This document shows positions 8,838 through 18,698 of a stretch of 64,000 bases of DNA, piece by piece (position 1 is the stretch's first letter; each line of letters starts with the position of its first letter). The stretch lies in contig NZ_SIZW01000039.1 in assembly GCF_009866805.1 (NCBI RefSeq), positions 1 through 64,000 on the forward strand, read 5' to 3'. Both the position numbers and the translations under genes were made by a program. Source of the stretch: Schauerella aestuarii (lineage in GTDB: Bacteria > Pseudomonadota > Gammaproteobacteria > Burkholderiales > Burkholderiaceae_B). The notes under the pieces are model-generated. The model did no database searches. It had not been told where the DNA came from and saw only the letters and a list, made by a program, of their open reading frames with translations.

Positions 8838-9520
8838 GTGTTTCCTTGAATGCGGCGCATCGAGATGAGACAACGTTGCGCAATGAGTTCCGGCACCGTG
8901 AGCGACTCGACGTGATCGATTTCCCACACACCGGCTGCGCGCACGGACGCCATCTCCTCGTGCGGCGTCTTGCCTTTCATGGCGACGAGGGTACCACCCT
9001 GCGCCACATGCGGGCCGCCCAGCGCAGCGAAATCATCCAGCGAAGCAAAGGCCCGCGAAATCACGGCGTCGCACGCGGCAGGCGGCAGGGTTTCGACGCG
9101 CGCATGCTGTGCACTGAGATTAGGCAATTGCAATGCACCGACCATCTGGCGCACGAACGCGACCTTCTTCTCGACGGCATCCACGCAACAGACAGCCCAG
9201 GCGGGGCGCATTACCGCGATAACGACGCCAGGCAAGCCGCCGCCCGAACCCACGTCCATAATGCGCGCAGCGGCCTTCTCATCGCGTCCCAGCAGGGCCG
9301 ACAATGGCGCGACCACGGCAAGACTGTCGAACAAATGCTGAATCAACATCTGCTGCGGGTCGCGAATGGCGGTGAGGTTATAGGTGCGATTCCACCGCAT
9401 CATCTGGGACATATATCCCAGCAGCTTGCGGCATTGATCGTCGGTAGGTGCAAGCTCCATCTGCGTGCATGCCTCACGCAGGCGTCGCTCGGCTTCGGCG
9501 CCCAGAAAAACATCTTCCAT
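8834..9520 (-). CDS. rsmG: 16S rRNA (guanine527-N7)-methyltransferase RsmG
   Basis: 228-residue SAM-dependent methyltransferase (GidB). It contains the SAM-binding loop IMDVGSGGGLPGVVIA and family blocks RWNRTYNLTAIRDPQ and VISRAFASLDDF. It methylates G527 of 16S rRNA. The start is uncertain: an in-frame TTG at 9526 precedes the ATG at 9520, and I use the ATG. The start overlaps the end of the mnmG coding region, forming the conserved mnmG-rsmG-parA-parB order near bacterial origins. Confidence 0.95.
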   Translation of the reverse strand: MEDVFLGAEAERRLREACTQMELAPTDDQCRKLLGYMSQMMRWNRTYNLTAIRDPQQMLIQHLFDSLAVVAPLSALLGRDEKAAARIMDVGSGGGLPGVVIAVMRPAWAVCCVDAVEKKVAFVRQMVGALQLPNLSAQHARVETLPPAACDAVISRAFASLDDFAALGGPHVAQGGTLVAMKGKTPHEEMASVRAAGVWEIDHVESLTVPELIAQRCLISMRRIQGNT

Positions 9521-9522
9521 CC

Positions 9523-11439
9523 TCAAGCCGCCCGCTTGCGTGCGCCGTATTGCAAACGCTTCAGATGGATCAACAGAAGCGATACGGCGGCAGGCGTCAT
9601 GCCGGACAGGCGCGCCGCCTGCCCCACAGTTTCGGGCAAGTGCTGCTTCAATTTCTGGCGCACTTCAAAAGACAAGCTGGTCACCGCGTCGTAATCGATA
9701 TCCTTCGGAATCGGCTGCAATTCCTGGTGCACATGTTTCTGGACTTCATCGAGTTGCCGCGCAATATAGCCGGCGTACTTGATCTGGATCTCGACCTGCT
9801 CGGCCACATGCGGATCTTCCACTGCCGTGCCGGCAACTGGTGCGCCATCGGCGTGCTTTGCGGCCATCAGACTGTCGTATGTGACATCAGGGCGTTTCAG
9901 TAAATCTGATAGTGAGTACTCACGCTCGATAGGCTTGCCAAGAAGAGCGGTTGCCGCTTCAGGCGAATACATTTTCGGGTTGACCCACGTGGTGCGCAGA
10001 CGTTCGACCTCGCGATCGACAGCGTCGCGCTTGCGCTCGTACGCCTCCCAGCGCGCGTCGTCAACCAAGCCCAGGCGACGCCCGATCTCCGTCAAACGGC
10101 GATCGGCGTTGTCCTCGCGCAAACTCAAACGATATTCCGCACGCGACGTAAACATACGATAGGGTTCCGTCACGCCTCGCGTGACGAGATCATCCACCAG
10201 CACGCCTAAATAGGCCTCATCGCGACGAGGCACCCACTCGTCCCGGCCCAGCGCGGCAGCGGCGGCGTTCAGCCCCGCCAGCAGACCTTGCGCAGCAGCC
10301 TCTTCGTAGCCCGTCGTGCCATTGATCTGACCGGCAAAATACAAACCACTGATCGCTTTGCTTTCGAGAGATGCCTTCAAACCGCGCGGATCGAAGTAGT
10401 CGTACTCGATGGCGTAACCCGGTCGCAAAATATGGGCGTCGGCCAAACCAGGAAGCGAATGAATCAAATCAAGCTGCACGTCAAACGGCAAGCTGGTAGA
10501 AACGCCATTCGGATAAATCTCGTGCGTATCCAAACCCTCAGGCTCAAGAAATACCTGATGGGAATTTTTATCCGAAAATCGCTGGATCTTGTCTTCAATC
10601 GACGGGCAATATCGCGGCCCTACCCCATCGATCACGCCGGTGTATAGCGGCGATCGATCCAGGCCACCACGAATGATGTCATGCGTGCGTTCGTTCGTAT
10701 GGGTAATCCAACACGGTACTTGCCGCGGATGCATTCCCACGTTGCCCATGAACGAAAAAACGGGAATGGGGTCAAGATCACCTGGCTGCTCTTCGAGTAC
10801 CGAATAATCAATCGTGCGTCCATCGATACGTGGCGGCGTCCCTGTCTTCAACCGACCTTGGGGCAGCTTCATTTCTCGCAGCCGCTGGCCCAGCGACGTC
10901 GCCGGAGGGTCACCCGCTCGCCCGGCCGCATAATTCTGCATACCCACGTGAATCAGACCGTTCAGAAACGTACCCGCCGTCAAGACAACGCGATGAGCAC
11001 GGAATACCAAACCAATCTGCGTTTTTGCACCCACCACGCGATCCGCCTCGACGATCAGATCGTCAACGGCTTGCTGGAACAACCAAAGGTTGGCTTGGTT
11101 CTCGAGGCGATGGCGAATCGCCGCTCGGTACAAAACGCGATCCGCCTGAGCACGCGTCGCGCGAACTGCTGGCCCCTTCGAACCATTCAACGTTCGAAAC
11201 TGAATGCCCGCCTCGTCCGTCGCAATCGCCATCGCGCCGCCGAGCGCATCGATTTCACGCACAAGATGCCCCTTACCAATGCCGCCAATGGAGGGATTGC
11301 AGGACATCTGTCCGAGCGTCTCAATATTGTGGGTGAGCAAGAGCGTCTTTGCTCCTGCGCGTGCCGAAGCTAAGGCGGCCTCGGTACCGGCGTGACCGCC
11401 ACCGACAACAATGACGTCGAACTGTTTGGGATATTGCAT
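9523..11439 (-). CDS. mnmG: tRNA uridine-5-carboxymethylaminomethyl synthesis FAD protein MnmG
   Basis: 638-residue FAD enzyme (GidA), the usual family length. It has the dinucleotide-binding motif [14 protein letters not shown] at residues 9-22, the signatures [26 protein letters not shown] and [15 protein letters not shown], and the C-terminal MnmE-interacting part. With MnmE (also in this window) it modifies wobble U34 in several tRNAs. It is the first gene of the leftward mnmG-rsmG-parA-GNAT-parB unit. A TATAAT lies about 32 bp upstream and the first parS site about 70 bp upstream. Confidence 0.97.
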   Translation of the reverse strand: MQYPKQFDVIVVGGGHAGTEAALASARAGAKTLLLTHNIETLGQMSCNPSIGGIGKGHLVREIDALGGAMAIATDEAGIQFRTLNGSKGPAVRATRAQADRVLYRAAIRHRLENQANLWLFQQAVDDLIVEADRVVGAKTQIGLVFRAHRVVLTAGTFLNGLIHVGMQNYAAGRAGDPPATSLGQRLREMKLPQGRLKTGTPPRIDGRTIDYSVLEEQPGDLDPIPVFSFMGNVGMHPRQVPCWITHTNERTHDIIRGGLDRSPLYTGVIDGVGPRYCPSIEDKIQRFSDKNSHQVFLEPEGLDTHEIYPNGVSTSLPFDVQLDLIHSLPGLADAHILRPGYAIEYDYFDPRGLKASLESKAISGLYFAGQINGTTGYEEAAAQGLLAGLNAAAAALGRDEWVPRRDEAYLGVLVDDLVTRGVTEPYRMFTSRAEYRLSLREDNADRRLTEIGRRLGLVDDARWEAYERKRDAVDREVERLRTTWVNPKMYSPEAATALLGKPIEREYSLSDLLKRPDVTYDSLMAAKHADGAPVAGTAVEDPHVAEQVEIQIKYAGYIARQLDEVQKHVHQELQPIPKDIDYDAVTSLSFEVRQKLKQHLPETVGQAARLSGMTPAAVSLLLIHLKRLQYGARKRAA

Positions 11440-11470
11440 GATTGAAGAGCGTTTCTCGCGAGTGTGAGCA

Positions 11471-11476
11471 ATTATA
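11471..11476 (-). promoter_or_regulatory. -10 element of the mnmG-parAB operon
   Basis: A perfect TATAAT on the minus strand, placed 32 bp before the mnmG ATG. The corresponding -35 position reads TAGCCG, which is poor. A parS site (11509-11524) begins about 32 bp upstream of this element, so ParB binding could affect the promoter. Promoter use is inferred. Confidence 0.5.
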
Positions 11477-11508
11477 GATTGGGCGAGGTTCCACGGCTAT
11501 AACGCGTT

Positions 11509-11524
11509 TGTTTCACGTGAAACG
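11509..11524 (+). promoter_or_regulatory. parS site 1
   Basis: TGTTTCACGTGAAACG, matching the bacterial parS consensus TGTTTCACGTGAAACA at 15 of 16 positions. It is the ParB-loading site nearest mnmG, only 69 bp from its start. Confidence 0.93.
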
Positions 11525-11537
11525 TCCAAAGGATGAA

Positions 11538-11553
11538 TGTTCCACGTGAAACA
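11538..11553 (+). promoter_or_regulatory. parS site 2
   Basis: TGTTCCACGTGAAACA, with one difference from the palindromic consensus (T5 to C). It is centred 29 bp from site 1, so the two could be occupied side by side. Confidence 0.92.
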
Positions 11554-12805
11554 TCGCAAGCATCGTGGAACGGCGTTGGCAGTACTCGTTATGAGTTCGC
11601 CAACTCAACTGATAAAAAATGACGTTGCACGGGCTAGCTCTAGATAAACCGAGAACAACGGCTCGTCGAATGATGGTTGAATAGATACAGACACTCATCG
11701 ACTTGTTCCACGCTACACATCACACGGCGATGCATCGCGCCGCAGTGGCGTAAAGCTAACCGATGGTTAGCGCAGGAATGTTTAGCGCATGAATGAACTA
11801 CTACAGCCGCACCACCCGCACGTCCCTATAAAGGCGCCGATGAGAAGCGTGGCATCTCGGCTATACACTTGGTCCGTCGAACCATGCGCGGGAGACCTAG
11901 ACGGAAAGATTTCACCAGAGCCCTGATGCCGTAACCTGCATCGCAATGGCCGATGGGCGAGATACCAATAAACCGTGGTGAATATATGGTGCTCGTCAAT
12001 GCAAATCTTCTATCTCGCTTCACAAGTTTAACATCGGTCCAGCATCTCACCGATCCCGCGCCGATGCCTTCTACTCGGCAGGTGAACGCCATGGCGCCAC
12101 CTGTACCACCATGGCAGCACCTCCGGTTCCTTCGCTGGTGTCGGATCGACTAGCACTCGATACCCGAAGACAACCCGCTGCAGCGCAGTGTCGCGCAGTG
12201 CTCGCCTTGCGCACGTGCTCAACGTCCCGGTCGTATTAAGTGGCATGCCTCTTAATATGAAGAATGTATTGTCAACGGCAACTCGCTCCTCTACTCCGTC
12301 TTCGAGCTTGAGCAACTCCACGACGTTTGTCTTAACGCGTCGCGCAGCAACGAGCGGCGGAGCGACCGACCACAGCCGAAGGCAACTTCCGCTTAAAAAA
12401 GGACAATTATTTGGCCTATACCTAGGCATAGGGTCAAACAATGACTCTTTTGCGCATACCTTTTTCGATCTTGAGTCGAACACGTTGCGATTTTTAGGTG
12501 GCGCCGGCGAAGCGAAGCGGCTACCTGGCAAACCGTGGCCGAAAAAGAGTGTCGCCGCATCGACCAGCGACGTTAGTGCTGGCGATCATTCGGGAGCCGT
12601 TACCTTCGTCCCGCTCTCGAGGTCCCCGCGTACTCCAACGATGCTTTAGAGCTGGATCGAACTAGGCATTGGCTAGCTCGTATACGGGCAAGCAAACAAT
12701 CTAAGATCATTCAAGCGGCGGCCTGGTATCTCAAGACTCAGGCCCTGCAACTCTCACCATCCTAATAGGCTAATACAAAGCCAATCTATGGTTCGCCTCC
12801 AACTT

Positions 12806-12821
12806 GGTTTCACGTGAAACA
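12806..12821 (+). promoter_or_regulatory. parS site 3
   Basis: GGTTTCACGTGAAACA, with a full GTTTCACGTGAAAC core. It lies inside the gene desert, about 1.25 kb from the first pair. Confidence 0.92.
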
Positions 12822-13291
12822 TCGGTCGTGAGACGTTGAGCGTGAATCCCGATCAGGCTAGTCCTGGTCGGACCGCAGGCAAAGTGCCAGCATCTCGGTC
12901 GCGAAACAAGCGCGATATTGCTTGAAAACTGCTAAGGGCCGGAACACATCCACGTTCGTTGAACTCCCTGAGAAAGCAAAATGCCTCAGTGGAGCATCGC
13001 TTCTAGCGACGAATTAACCGGCATTGGTTACTCAATGCCTTCGGGCAGTTCCGAGCAGCGCATATCCCGCTTACTAGTTGCCTCGATGAGAGCCTAGATA
13101 TCCAAGGCGATTATTTTCATGCCAACGTCGTGAAGAAGTGCCAAACCGACCGTGTAGATCCACAGTGCTAGGTCCTCAGTGCCATAGTTTGTTGTGGGCA
13201 GCGACTTCCGTCCGATACTTCATCGCAATGAGCATGTGACTACCCAGATTCGCCCTACCGTCGACCTAATCGTCATCGCTAGGAAGGTAAG

Positions 13292-13307
13292 TGTTCCACG
13301 TGAAACC
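13292..13307 (+). promoter_or_regulatory. parS site 4
   Basis: TGTTCCACGTGAAACC, two differences from consensus. The CACGTGAAAC half is intact. It lies in the gene desert. Confidence 0.87.
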
Positions 13308-13378
13308 GCGAACCTCGAGTAATTATGGCAGCGCTAAAGCGAAGAGCATCGGTTCGATCCCTCCGTCGGCGTGCACCG

Positions 13379-13394
13379 TGTTCCACGTGAAACA
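13379..13394 (+). promoter_or_regulatory. parS site 5
   Basis: TGTTCCACGTGAAACA, identical to site 2 and centred 87 bp from site 4. It is the rightmost parS site I see in the window. Confidence 0.92.
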
Positions 13395-15628
13395 CCGGCC
13401 TCGTGCTGAGGCACATAACCGTCTAACAACTAACTGCCTACGTGTCATTTATCTGCCGGTCCTAACCCATCTGAGTCGACAGCCCAAATGATCGATACCT
13501 GCCCGACGACGATGAGAAGACGTTGATCGCGCAGCCAGACTCTGCCTGCCTTCTTGTTGACCCTGGCGGTGTCACGATCGAAAAATCGCTGTCACCGAGA
13601 CTTGCAAACATACCGAGTAAACGCCATCAGGCCAAAGTGGCTTTATAGGTCGCGAATGAACGAAAGCGCCGAAGAAGCTTGAGACACATCCAACGAACAA
13701 CGCAATATGTAGCTAACGCCACATTGTGAAGATCACGGAATCAGAACACGGTAGAAATACTCTATATGAAGGCCGGCCTCGGTCAATTCCTAAGCCGCCG
13801 ACCTTGTACAGCACTTGATTCTTGCGAAGGCCAGCGACGTCGATGATGGGGCTCCTATCTTTATGGATTAAGCCCCCGCCTCGGCAAGACTGTGTTCCTC
13901 TGCATGCCTTTCCGTCCGGTCCTCCACCCGTTTGACCGTTGTGTCTCACCGCTGTGTCACCACGATGCCACACCCAATTTGTCTGCCGACATCGTCGGCC
14001 AATTTCCGATTCCTGATTCACCTTTCCGCCTTTGCCTCTCCGCGTCGCCAGCCCATTTTCTCCAGACATAGCCGCATCAGGCCCAATCAGCCCAACGATC
14101 GCGGCCCGGTAAAGCCTCTCGCCTTATAGCGCCGATCGTTGAACCGCCTATGACTCCGCCCATTGAAGGCTCGTTATAGGACGCAATCATTGAATCCGCT
14201 GGATCGTGCCGGACGAAGTCAAAGCCAACCATCCACCCATTTGACTGCGATGCGCGTTTTCGCGTCTTCAACCAATGCATGCAGATCAAAATAAGCCGTC
14301 GATCAATAGACAAAGCGGAAGTTCTGTCGTGCACGACTGCTCGAATTGATCGCAAACATCGCAGTTAGAACGCATTTTGACGCTACGGTTCACAACAATT
14401 AAACCCAAGCTTTCGTGAGCTGCAATGGTCACATGTGCAGCCTTCCTTCCCCCGCGCTTGATCTCGCACGAGGCTGGCGATCCTCAAACCTCTAGAGAGG
14501 CTGACGGTAATTGGCGAGAATATCGTTCAAAATCGGTCGCATGCTTAGCAGACAGGCGGCCGACGAACGCTGCCGCCTGAATGAGACATGTCCGGATGCG
14601 CATCACGCACACGCTGTCGCCAGAAGAATCGTCGTTTCAGTCACTTCATGGTTGGCGACAAGAAGCTGCCAGGGCTGGGCAGCTCATCAATGGTCGATCG
14701 AGCGTCAATCATCCAGCATTCTCATTCACATGGAACACCGTTAAACATTCCATGCGAGCTCGAGATCTAGCAGATTCGACCTGAAAAAGCACATCATCCT
14801 TGTGGCTGATATCCGGCTGAGCAGTACATCAAAGCTGGAACTTCACAACACCTCGGATCCGATGGGAATGAAAAATCGCCATAGATCGCTACAGCGGATG
14901 GCGTTCAATGTTCTTCATGTTGGATCGCCTCATCTACGCCAACGCTTTGCAAATGACGACACCAACATCCATGAAGCAACGGTGCGTCGACATCCAGGGT
15001 TGGCGACGGAGATAGAAAGGCCTGACCTGGTTAGTGCCTCAAATCGTCCAACGCTGACGGAATGCAGGAGAGCCATGAACTTTGACGAACATCAGGCGCG
15101 TCCCCCGTCTCGCGTCGTTCGCAACGCTTCCGCCGTATCCCCGCTGGCGTCTGCGAGCAAGACTGCATCGAGACAGAAGAAAAGCATGTCGTTCAGCACT
15201 TGGCGCACAAGCTTGCCTGAACCAGCGTTACCCTCGTGAAGCTGACGCTTGTGAGAGCCTCAATACTGAGGCATAGCGATGGCTTGGGAAATTGACCAGG
15301 CGTCGCCAGCGTGAGGGGGAAAACAACTAGCCAAGCGCGATCAGTCTTCGAAGGGCAAAACGCATCGGTCGCGATCCCGACATCCGTGGTGAAGTAGGCC
15401 TACTCAATATCATCCCCAGTCGGACGATCACAGCGACCTATGGCATCAGTCCACTAAAATCCACGGAAGCTGAGGATCTGATGCAACACAACGATGCCGA
15501 TACGAAGCGCCCTCAAAGGAGCCCGCTACTTGATCCAGACCGGTATCAGGAGCGCGACCGCTGCCACATCGAGGACTCAGACGACTCATATCTAGGTGCT
15601 CCCCTGATTGGAAGGTCGAAATGACCAT

Positions 15629-15646
15629 GAATCATTCGAATGATTC
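15629..15646. repeat. 18-bp perfect palindrome
   Basis: GAATCATTCGAATGATTC is its own reverse complement, and it is followed directly by a further GAATC. It is isolated in non-coding DNA, so it may be a protein-binding site. No known regulator is assigned. Confidence 0.6.
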
Positions 15647-16278
15647 GAATCGTCCAATCTGTTTGAATTCTCCAAGCTAGCTGTCCGCAGGTCACCGCCA
15701 GAACAGCATCGATTGAGGTCTACGCGCTAGCCGCGACAAGTTAAAAGGCTTTGGAAACGTAGCGTCTCCTGACGCCACGCAGCGAGACGAGTTCACCCCT
15801 ATCGGTCGAAAGCATCCATACCGGAAATAATAAAAAAATACGATGCGCACTTATTGCACAGCATCATAAACACCCCCCAAATAAATACTCACTGGGGATA
15901 ACTTTGTGAACAACAGCCTCGGCTCACCGCGCTGCCCAGACGCCGTAAGCGCGCATTTCACCCCTGCAGAGCAGGATCTGCAGCAGATCGATGTCTTGGA
16001 GCGCGTGCTGCGGGTGTGGGCAACAATGAGTGTGAGGAAAACCTCCTTTCGACGCCTATTCCCATTTTGAACCAGAATTGCAGGGCTTTTCGCACATAAC
16101 GATGCATTTTTGGCGTATCCAGAGTGTCCAAGTGCCACTTAGCCATAGTTCCGCCCCACGACGACGCACAATCGGTAGCGATTGCATGAACAGCAATGTC
16201 AGAAACCGTACCGTATTCATAAGCATCCAGGGCTGTGCTCGGAGATAACAGAGGGCCTCTTCACAGCGAACATAATTC

Positions 16279-16358
16279 TGTGGGTAACCAAGTAGACGAA
16301 TATACGAAGCCGTCCGGGTCCTTATACGCGTCAGGATATATCCACAGAGTTATCCACA
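16279..16358. promoter_or_regulatory. Minor DnaA-box cluster at the right edge of the desert
   Basis: Within 80 bp there is TGTGGGTAA (16279-16287, one mismatch), ATATCCACA (16338-16346, one mismatch) and an exact TTATCCACA (16350-16358). The last two are separated by only 3 bp. It is about 7.6 kb left of the main box field. It could titrate DnaA, regulate DnaA, or be a relic of an origin. Confidence 0.6.
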
Positions 16359-16475
16359 GCACGTCGCCGTCGGCGATAACTGCGTAGGGGGAGACCTGGA
16401 CCGTGCAGGACCAATTCTTCTTAGGCGGCGGCGGACCAAGCTGATTTGAGTTAGTGATTACTAACCCGACAGACG

Positions 16476-16505
16476 AAAAAAGGCCTCGGTATTATCCGAG
16501 GCCTT
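16476..16505 (-). terminator. Intrinsic terminator of cspA
   Basis: On the minus strand, AAGGCCTCGG and CCGAGGCCTT form a 10-bp stem closed by a short loop and followed by a T tract. It begins 39 bp beyond the cspA stop codon. Confidence 0.88.
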
Positions 16506-16543
16506 CCAGACGTGGGTCTGGTCCCCTTGTTGCCCGACCGCGA

Positions 16544-16750
16544 TTAGAGCGGGCGGATCTCGGAGGCTTGCGGGCCCTTGGGGCCTTCTTTGACCTCGTA
16601 CTCGACTTCTTGTCCTTCATCCAGGCTGCGGTATCCCTTGCCTTGGATAGCGGAAAAATGAGCGAACACGTCGGTGCTGCCATCTTCCGGGGTAATAAAG
16701 CCAAATCCCTTCTCGGCGTTAAACCACTTAACCTTGCCCTTCTGACCCAT
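16544..16750 (-). CDS. cspA: Cold-shock domain protein
   Basis: 68-residue single OB-fold nucleic-acid-binding protein. It begins [18 protein letters not shown], with RNP1 KGFGFI, and the RNP2-like segment is DVFAHFS (commonly VFVHFS). It binds RNA/ssDNA and acts as an RNA chaperone. Another ATG four codons upstream (16762) has AGAGG four bases before it and is a possible start; the start used here gives the usual family N terminus. The upstream ~450 bp without genes probably includes a long 5' leader, as is common for csp mRNAs. An intrinsic terminator follows. Confidence 0.93.
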   Translation of the reverse strand: MGQKGKVKWFNAEKGFGFITPEDGSTDVFAHFSAIQGKGYRSLDEGQEVEYEVKEGPKGPQASEIRPL

Positions 16751-16762
16751 GCTCACATGCAT

Positions 16763-17206
16763 CCTCTAAAAATCCGCCGCAAGAAAGCGTGCAGACAATC
16801 GCTACATATGCGATCAATTGTTAACAAGAATACTCATGCCGGCAACGTAGCCCTATTGCTGTTTTCCCTAAGTCGCGCAGACGCGACATCGGGCGGAAAG
16901 CCGCAGCCACGCAGCGTTTGGCAATCATTCGCAATGTTGCGAAAGTCGCAGCATCTGGGGATTTAACCGCTCACGACCTGAAGGCTATCGAGCTTTAAAA
17001 AATGGCACAGGGAGCCGAGGCAAACAAATCTAAGTGGCCATGCTGGCACTTCAAATGGCGTGCCTCTTCCGCCTCGCACCTCGTAAATGCCGCTGCGCCG
17101 CGACAGAGTTGCTCCCGCAAACGTATGATCCGGGGTGACGACTCCTGATGCGCCCGTTGGCCCTCTTTATTCGATGCGGCCATCTTTCGGCAACGCCATC
17201 TAATAT
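16763..17206. other. Intergenic region between cspA and the aminotransferase
   Basis: About 440 bp without a gene, between divergently oriented genes. It should hold the cspA promoter and leader, plus signals for the aminotransferase. I see no clear consensus promoter, no RNA gene and no DnaA or parS site here. Confidence 0.5.
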
Positions 17207-17266
17207 TTGCATCCCTATTCACTGCATCCCTACTCACTGCATCCCTACTCACTGCACCTCAACTCA
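17207..17266 (+). repeat. Four-unit 15-bp tandem repeat at the aminotransferase 5' end
   Basis: Four consecutive 15-bp units of the form yTGCATCCCTAyTCA: TTGCATCCCTATTCA, CTGCATCCCTACTCA twice, and the diverged CTGCACCTCAACTCA. The period is a multiple of three, and the frame is open into the downstream gene, reading (L)HPYS repeats. It ends 9 bp before the chosen ATG. Copy-number change would not break the frame. Confidence 0.85.
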
Positions 17267-17275
17267 CCCATCGAC

Positions 17276-18442
17276 ATGCTGCAATCCAAATTGCCGGACA
17301 TCGGCACCACCATTTTCACGACGATGAGCAGGCTGGCGCTGGAACACGGCGCCGTTAATCTCGGCCAAGGTTTTCCAGACTTCGAGCCCGATCAACGTTT
17401 GCGCGATCTGGTCACGCAAGCCATGGGCGAAGGTCACAACCAATATCCGTACATGCCAGGCGTGGCGCCACTGCGTCAGGCGATCGCGGCCAAGGTGTCG
17501 GCACTCTACGGTCATGACTACGATCCCGATACCGAGATCACAGTAACGAGCGGCGCGACTGAAGCGTTGATGGCAACGATTCTTGCCGTGGTGCACGCCG
17601 GCGATGAGGTTGTCGTGATCGAGCCGTGCTACGACGCTTACATGCCGTCGATCAGGCTGGCAGGCGCGACACCGGTTGCCGTGCCATTGCGCGCGCCCAC
17701 GATCGAAGATCCGTACTACCGAGTCGACTGGCAACGGGTACGCGACGCCATTACCAGTAAGACGCGCCTGCTGATGTTGAACTTCCCGCACAATCCGACG
17801 GGCGCGGTGTTGACCGACACCGACTTGGATGCGCTGGAAAGGATTGTTGAAGATACGGGCGTGCTTTTGATTTCTGACGAAGTCTATGAGCACATCGTGT
17901 TCGATGGCGTGGCACATGCCAGTCTGGCACGACGTCCGATTCTTGCCGCGAACGCATTCATTATTTCGTCGTTCGGCAAGACCTATCACACCACCGGTTG
18001 GAAAATTGGCTATTGCTGCGCGCCGAAAGCCTTGAGCGCCGAGTTGCGCAAGGTGCACCAATTTATGGTGTTTACGGTGTCCTCGCCCATGCAGGTCGCC
18101 CTCGCCACGTTCATGCAGGATCCCGCACCCTACCTCGATCTGCCTGCCTTCTACGAGGCCAAGCGCGCGCATTTGAAAGCAGGCCTGGAGCAGACACGGT
18201 TCGTGCCGTTACCCAGTCCCGGTACGTTCTTCATGCTCGCTGATTATTCGGCCATTTCGGACCGACCGGAAGCTGAGTTCGCTCAATGGCTGACTGTCGA
18301 ACATGGCGTTACGGTAATACCGGTATCCGCCTTCTACAAACAACCGGATGCAGCGAGCTCGAATCATCGCCTGGTGCGTTTTTGCTTTGCCAAGCAAGAC
18401 AGTACGCTCGACGCCGCAGTAAAACGACTGAAGGCGGTTTAA
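17276..18442 (+). CDS. PLP-dependent aminotransferase, methionine aminotransferase-like
   Basis: 388-residue class I/II aminotransferase. The opening SKLPDIGTTIFTTMSRLALE and NLGQGFPDFEPD match the YbdL/methionine aminotransferase subgroup. Further blocks are VTSGATEALMATI, LNFPHNPTGAVL, LISDEVYEHIVFDG and the PLP-lysine segment SSFGKTYHTTGWKIGY. It would transfer an amino group from methionine or an aromatic amino acid to a 2-oxo acid. The ATG at 17276 gives the usual family start but has no clear Shine-Dalgarno. The frame stays open upstream through the tandem repeat to a TTG at 17207 directly after a stop, so a repeat-encoded N-terminal extension is possible. Confidence 0.88.
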   Translation: MLQSKLPDIGTTIFTTMSRLALEHGAVNLGQGFPDFEPDQRLRDLVTQAMGEGHNQYPYMPGVAPLRQAIAAKVSALYGHDYDPDTEITVTSGATEALMATILAVVHAGDEVVVIEPCYDAYMPSIRLAGATPVAVPLRAPTIEDPYYRVDWQRVRDAITSKTRLLMLNFPHNPTGAVLTDTDLDALERIVEDTGVLLISDEVYEHIVFDGVAHASLARRPILAANAFIISSFGKTYHTTGWKIGYCCAPKALSAELRKVHQFMVFTVSSPMQVALATFMQDPAPYLDLPAFYEAKRAHLKAGLEQTRFVPLPSPGTFFMLADYSAISDRPEAEFAQWLTVEHGVTVIPVSAFYKQPDAASSNHRLVRFCFAKQDSTLDAAVKRLKAV

Positions 18443-18510
18443 ACGCTTCCTGGCTCGGACAAATCAGGGGCTCGCTACGATCAGCGTCAGCCCCTGCTTT
18501 AGCCCGGCCG

Positions 18511-18569
18511 CAGCTCCAGAGCAGTCCAGAGCAGTCCAGAGCAGTCCAGAGCAGAACAACAACAACAAC
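18511..18569. repeat. 10-bp tandem repeat followed by AAC triplet run
   Basis: GCAGTCCAGA occurs three times in a row (18521-18550), preceded by the near-copy CAGCTCCAGA, then continues into a run of five AAC triplets. It lies between the convergent aminotransferase and tctA genes. A simple-sequence tract; no function is evident. Confidence 0.85.
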
Positions 18570-18573
18570 GCAA

Positions 18574-18613
18574 ACACCCCACGGATCGGATGTCAGTCCA
18601 ACCCGTGGGGTGT
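18574..18613 (-). terminator. Candidate terminator hairpin after tctA
   Basis: ACACCCCACGG and CCGTGGGGTGT form an 11-bp inverted repeat with an 18-base loop between convergent genes. On the minus strand it is followed by TTTGCGTTGTTGTTG, a weak T-rich tail. It therefore fits the end of the tct operon better than that of the aminotransferase. Confidence 0.5.
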
Positions 18614-18698
18614 GCATTCATGCAGTCAGCGATCCGCAGACGGCGACCTTGAGACGCCGCGCTTCGGAAGTACTTCCTCGCGTGCCGACTTCACCGAA

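Larger units (their letters stand above)
11440..16475. other. Gene desert of about 5 kb carrying parS sites
   Basis: I see no convincing gene here. Open frames are short, lack ribosome-binding sites and do not resemble known proteins. The sequence is visibly lower in GC than the neighbouring genes, lacks their third-position GC bias, and is rich in CTAG (well over a dozen occurrences, against only a handful in all the coding sequence of the window). It holds five parS sites (11.5-13.4 kb), an 18-bp perfect palindrome at 15629-15646, a short tandem TTAGCGCAKGAATG pair near 11768-11795, and a DnaA-box group at its right end. It may be a centromere-like spacer, decayed genes or acquired DNA. Confidence 0.7.

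Noticed and set aside
9779-11373. Long open frames antisense to mnmG (and similar antisense frames in gyrB, the dehydratase, the family 5 receptor and argG)
   Set aside because: They are shadows of strongly biased GC-rich coding sequence and carry no recognisable domains.
12028-12531. 167-residue open frame on the minus strand in the desert
   Set aside because: No ribosome-binding site, no domain and no codon bias like neighbouring genes; composition suggests random translation.
17207-18569. CRISPR array, suggested by short repeats
   Set aside because: The repeats are direct tandem units without spacers and no cas genes are present.
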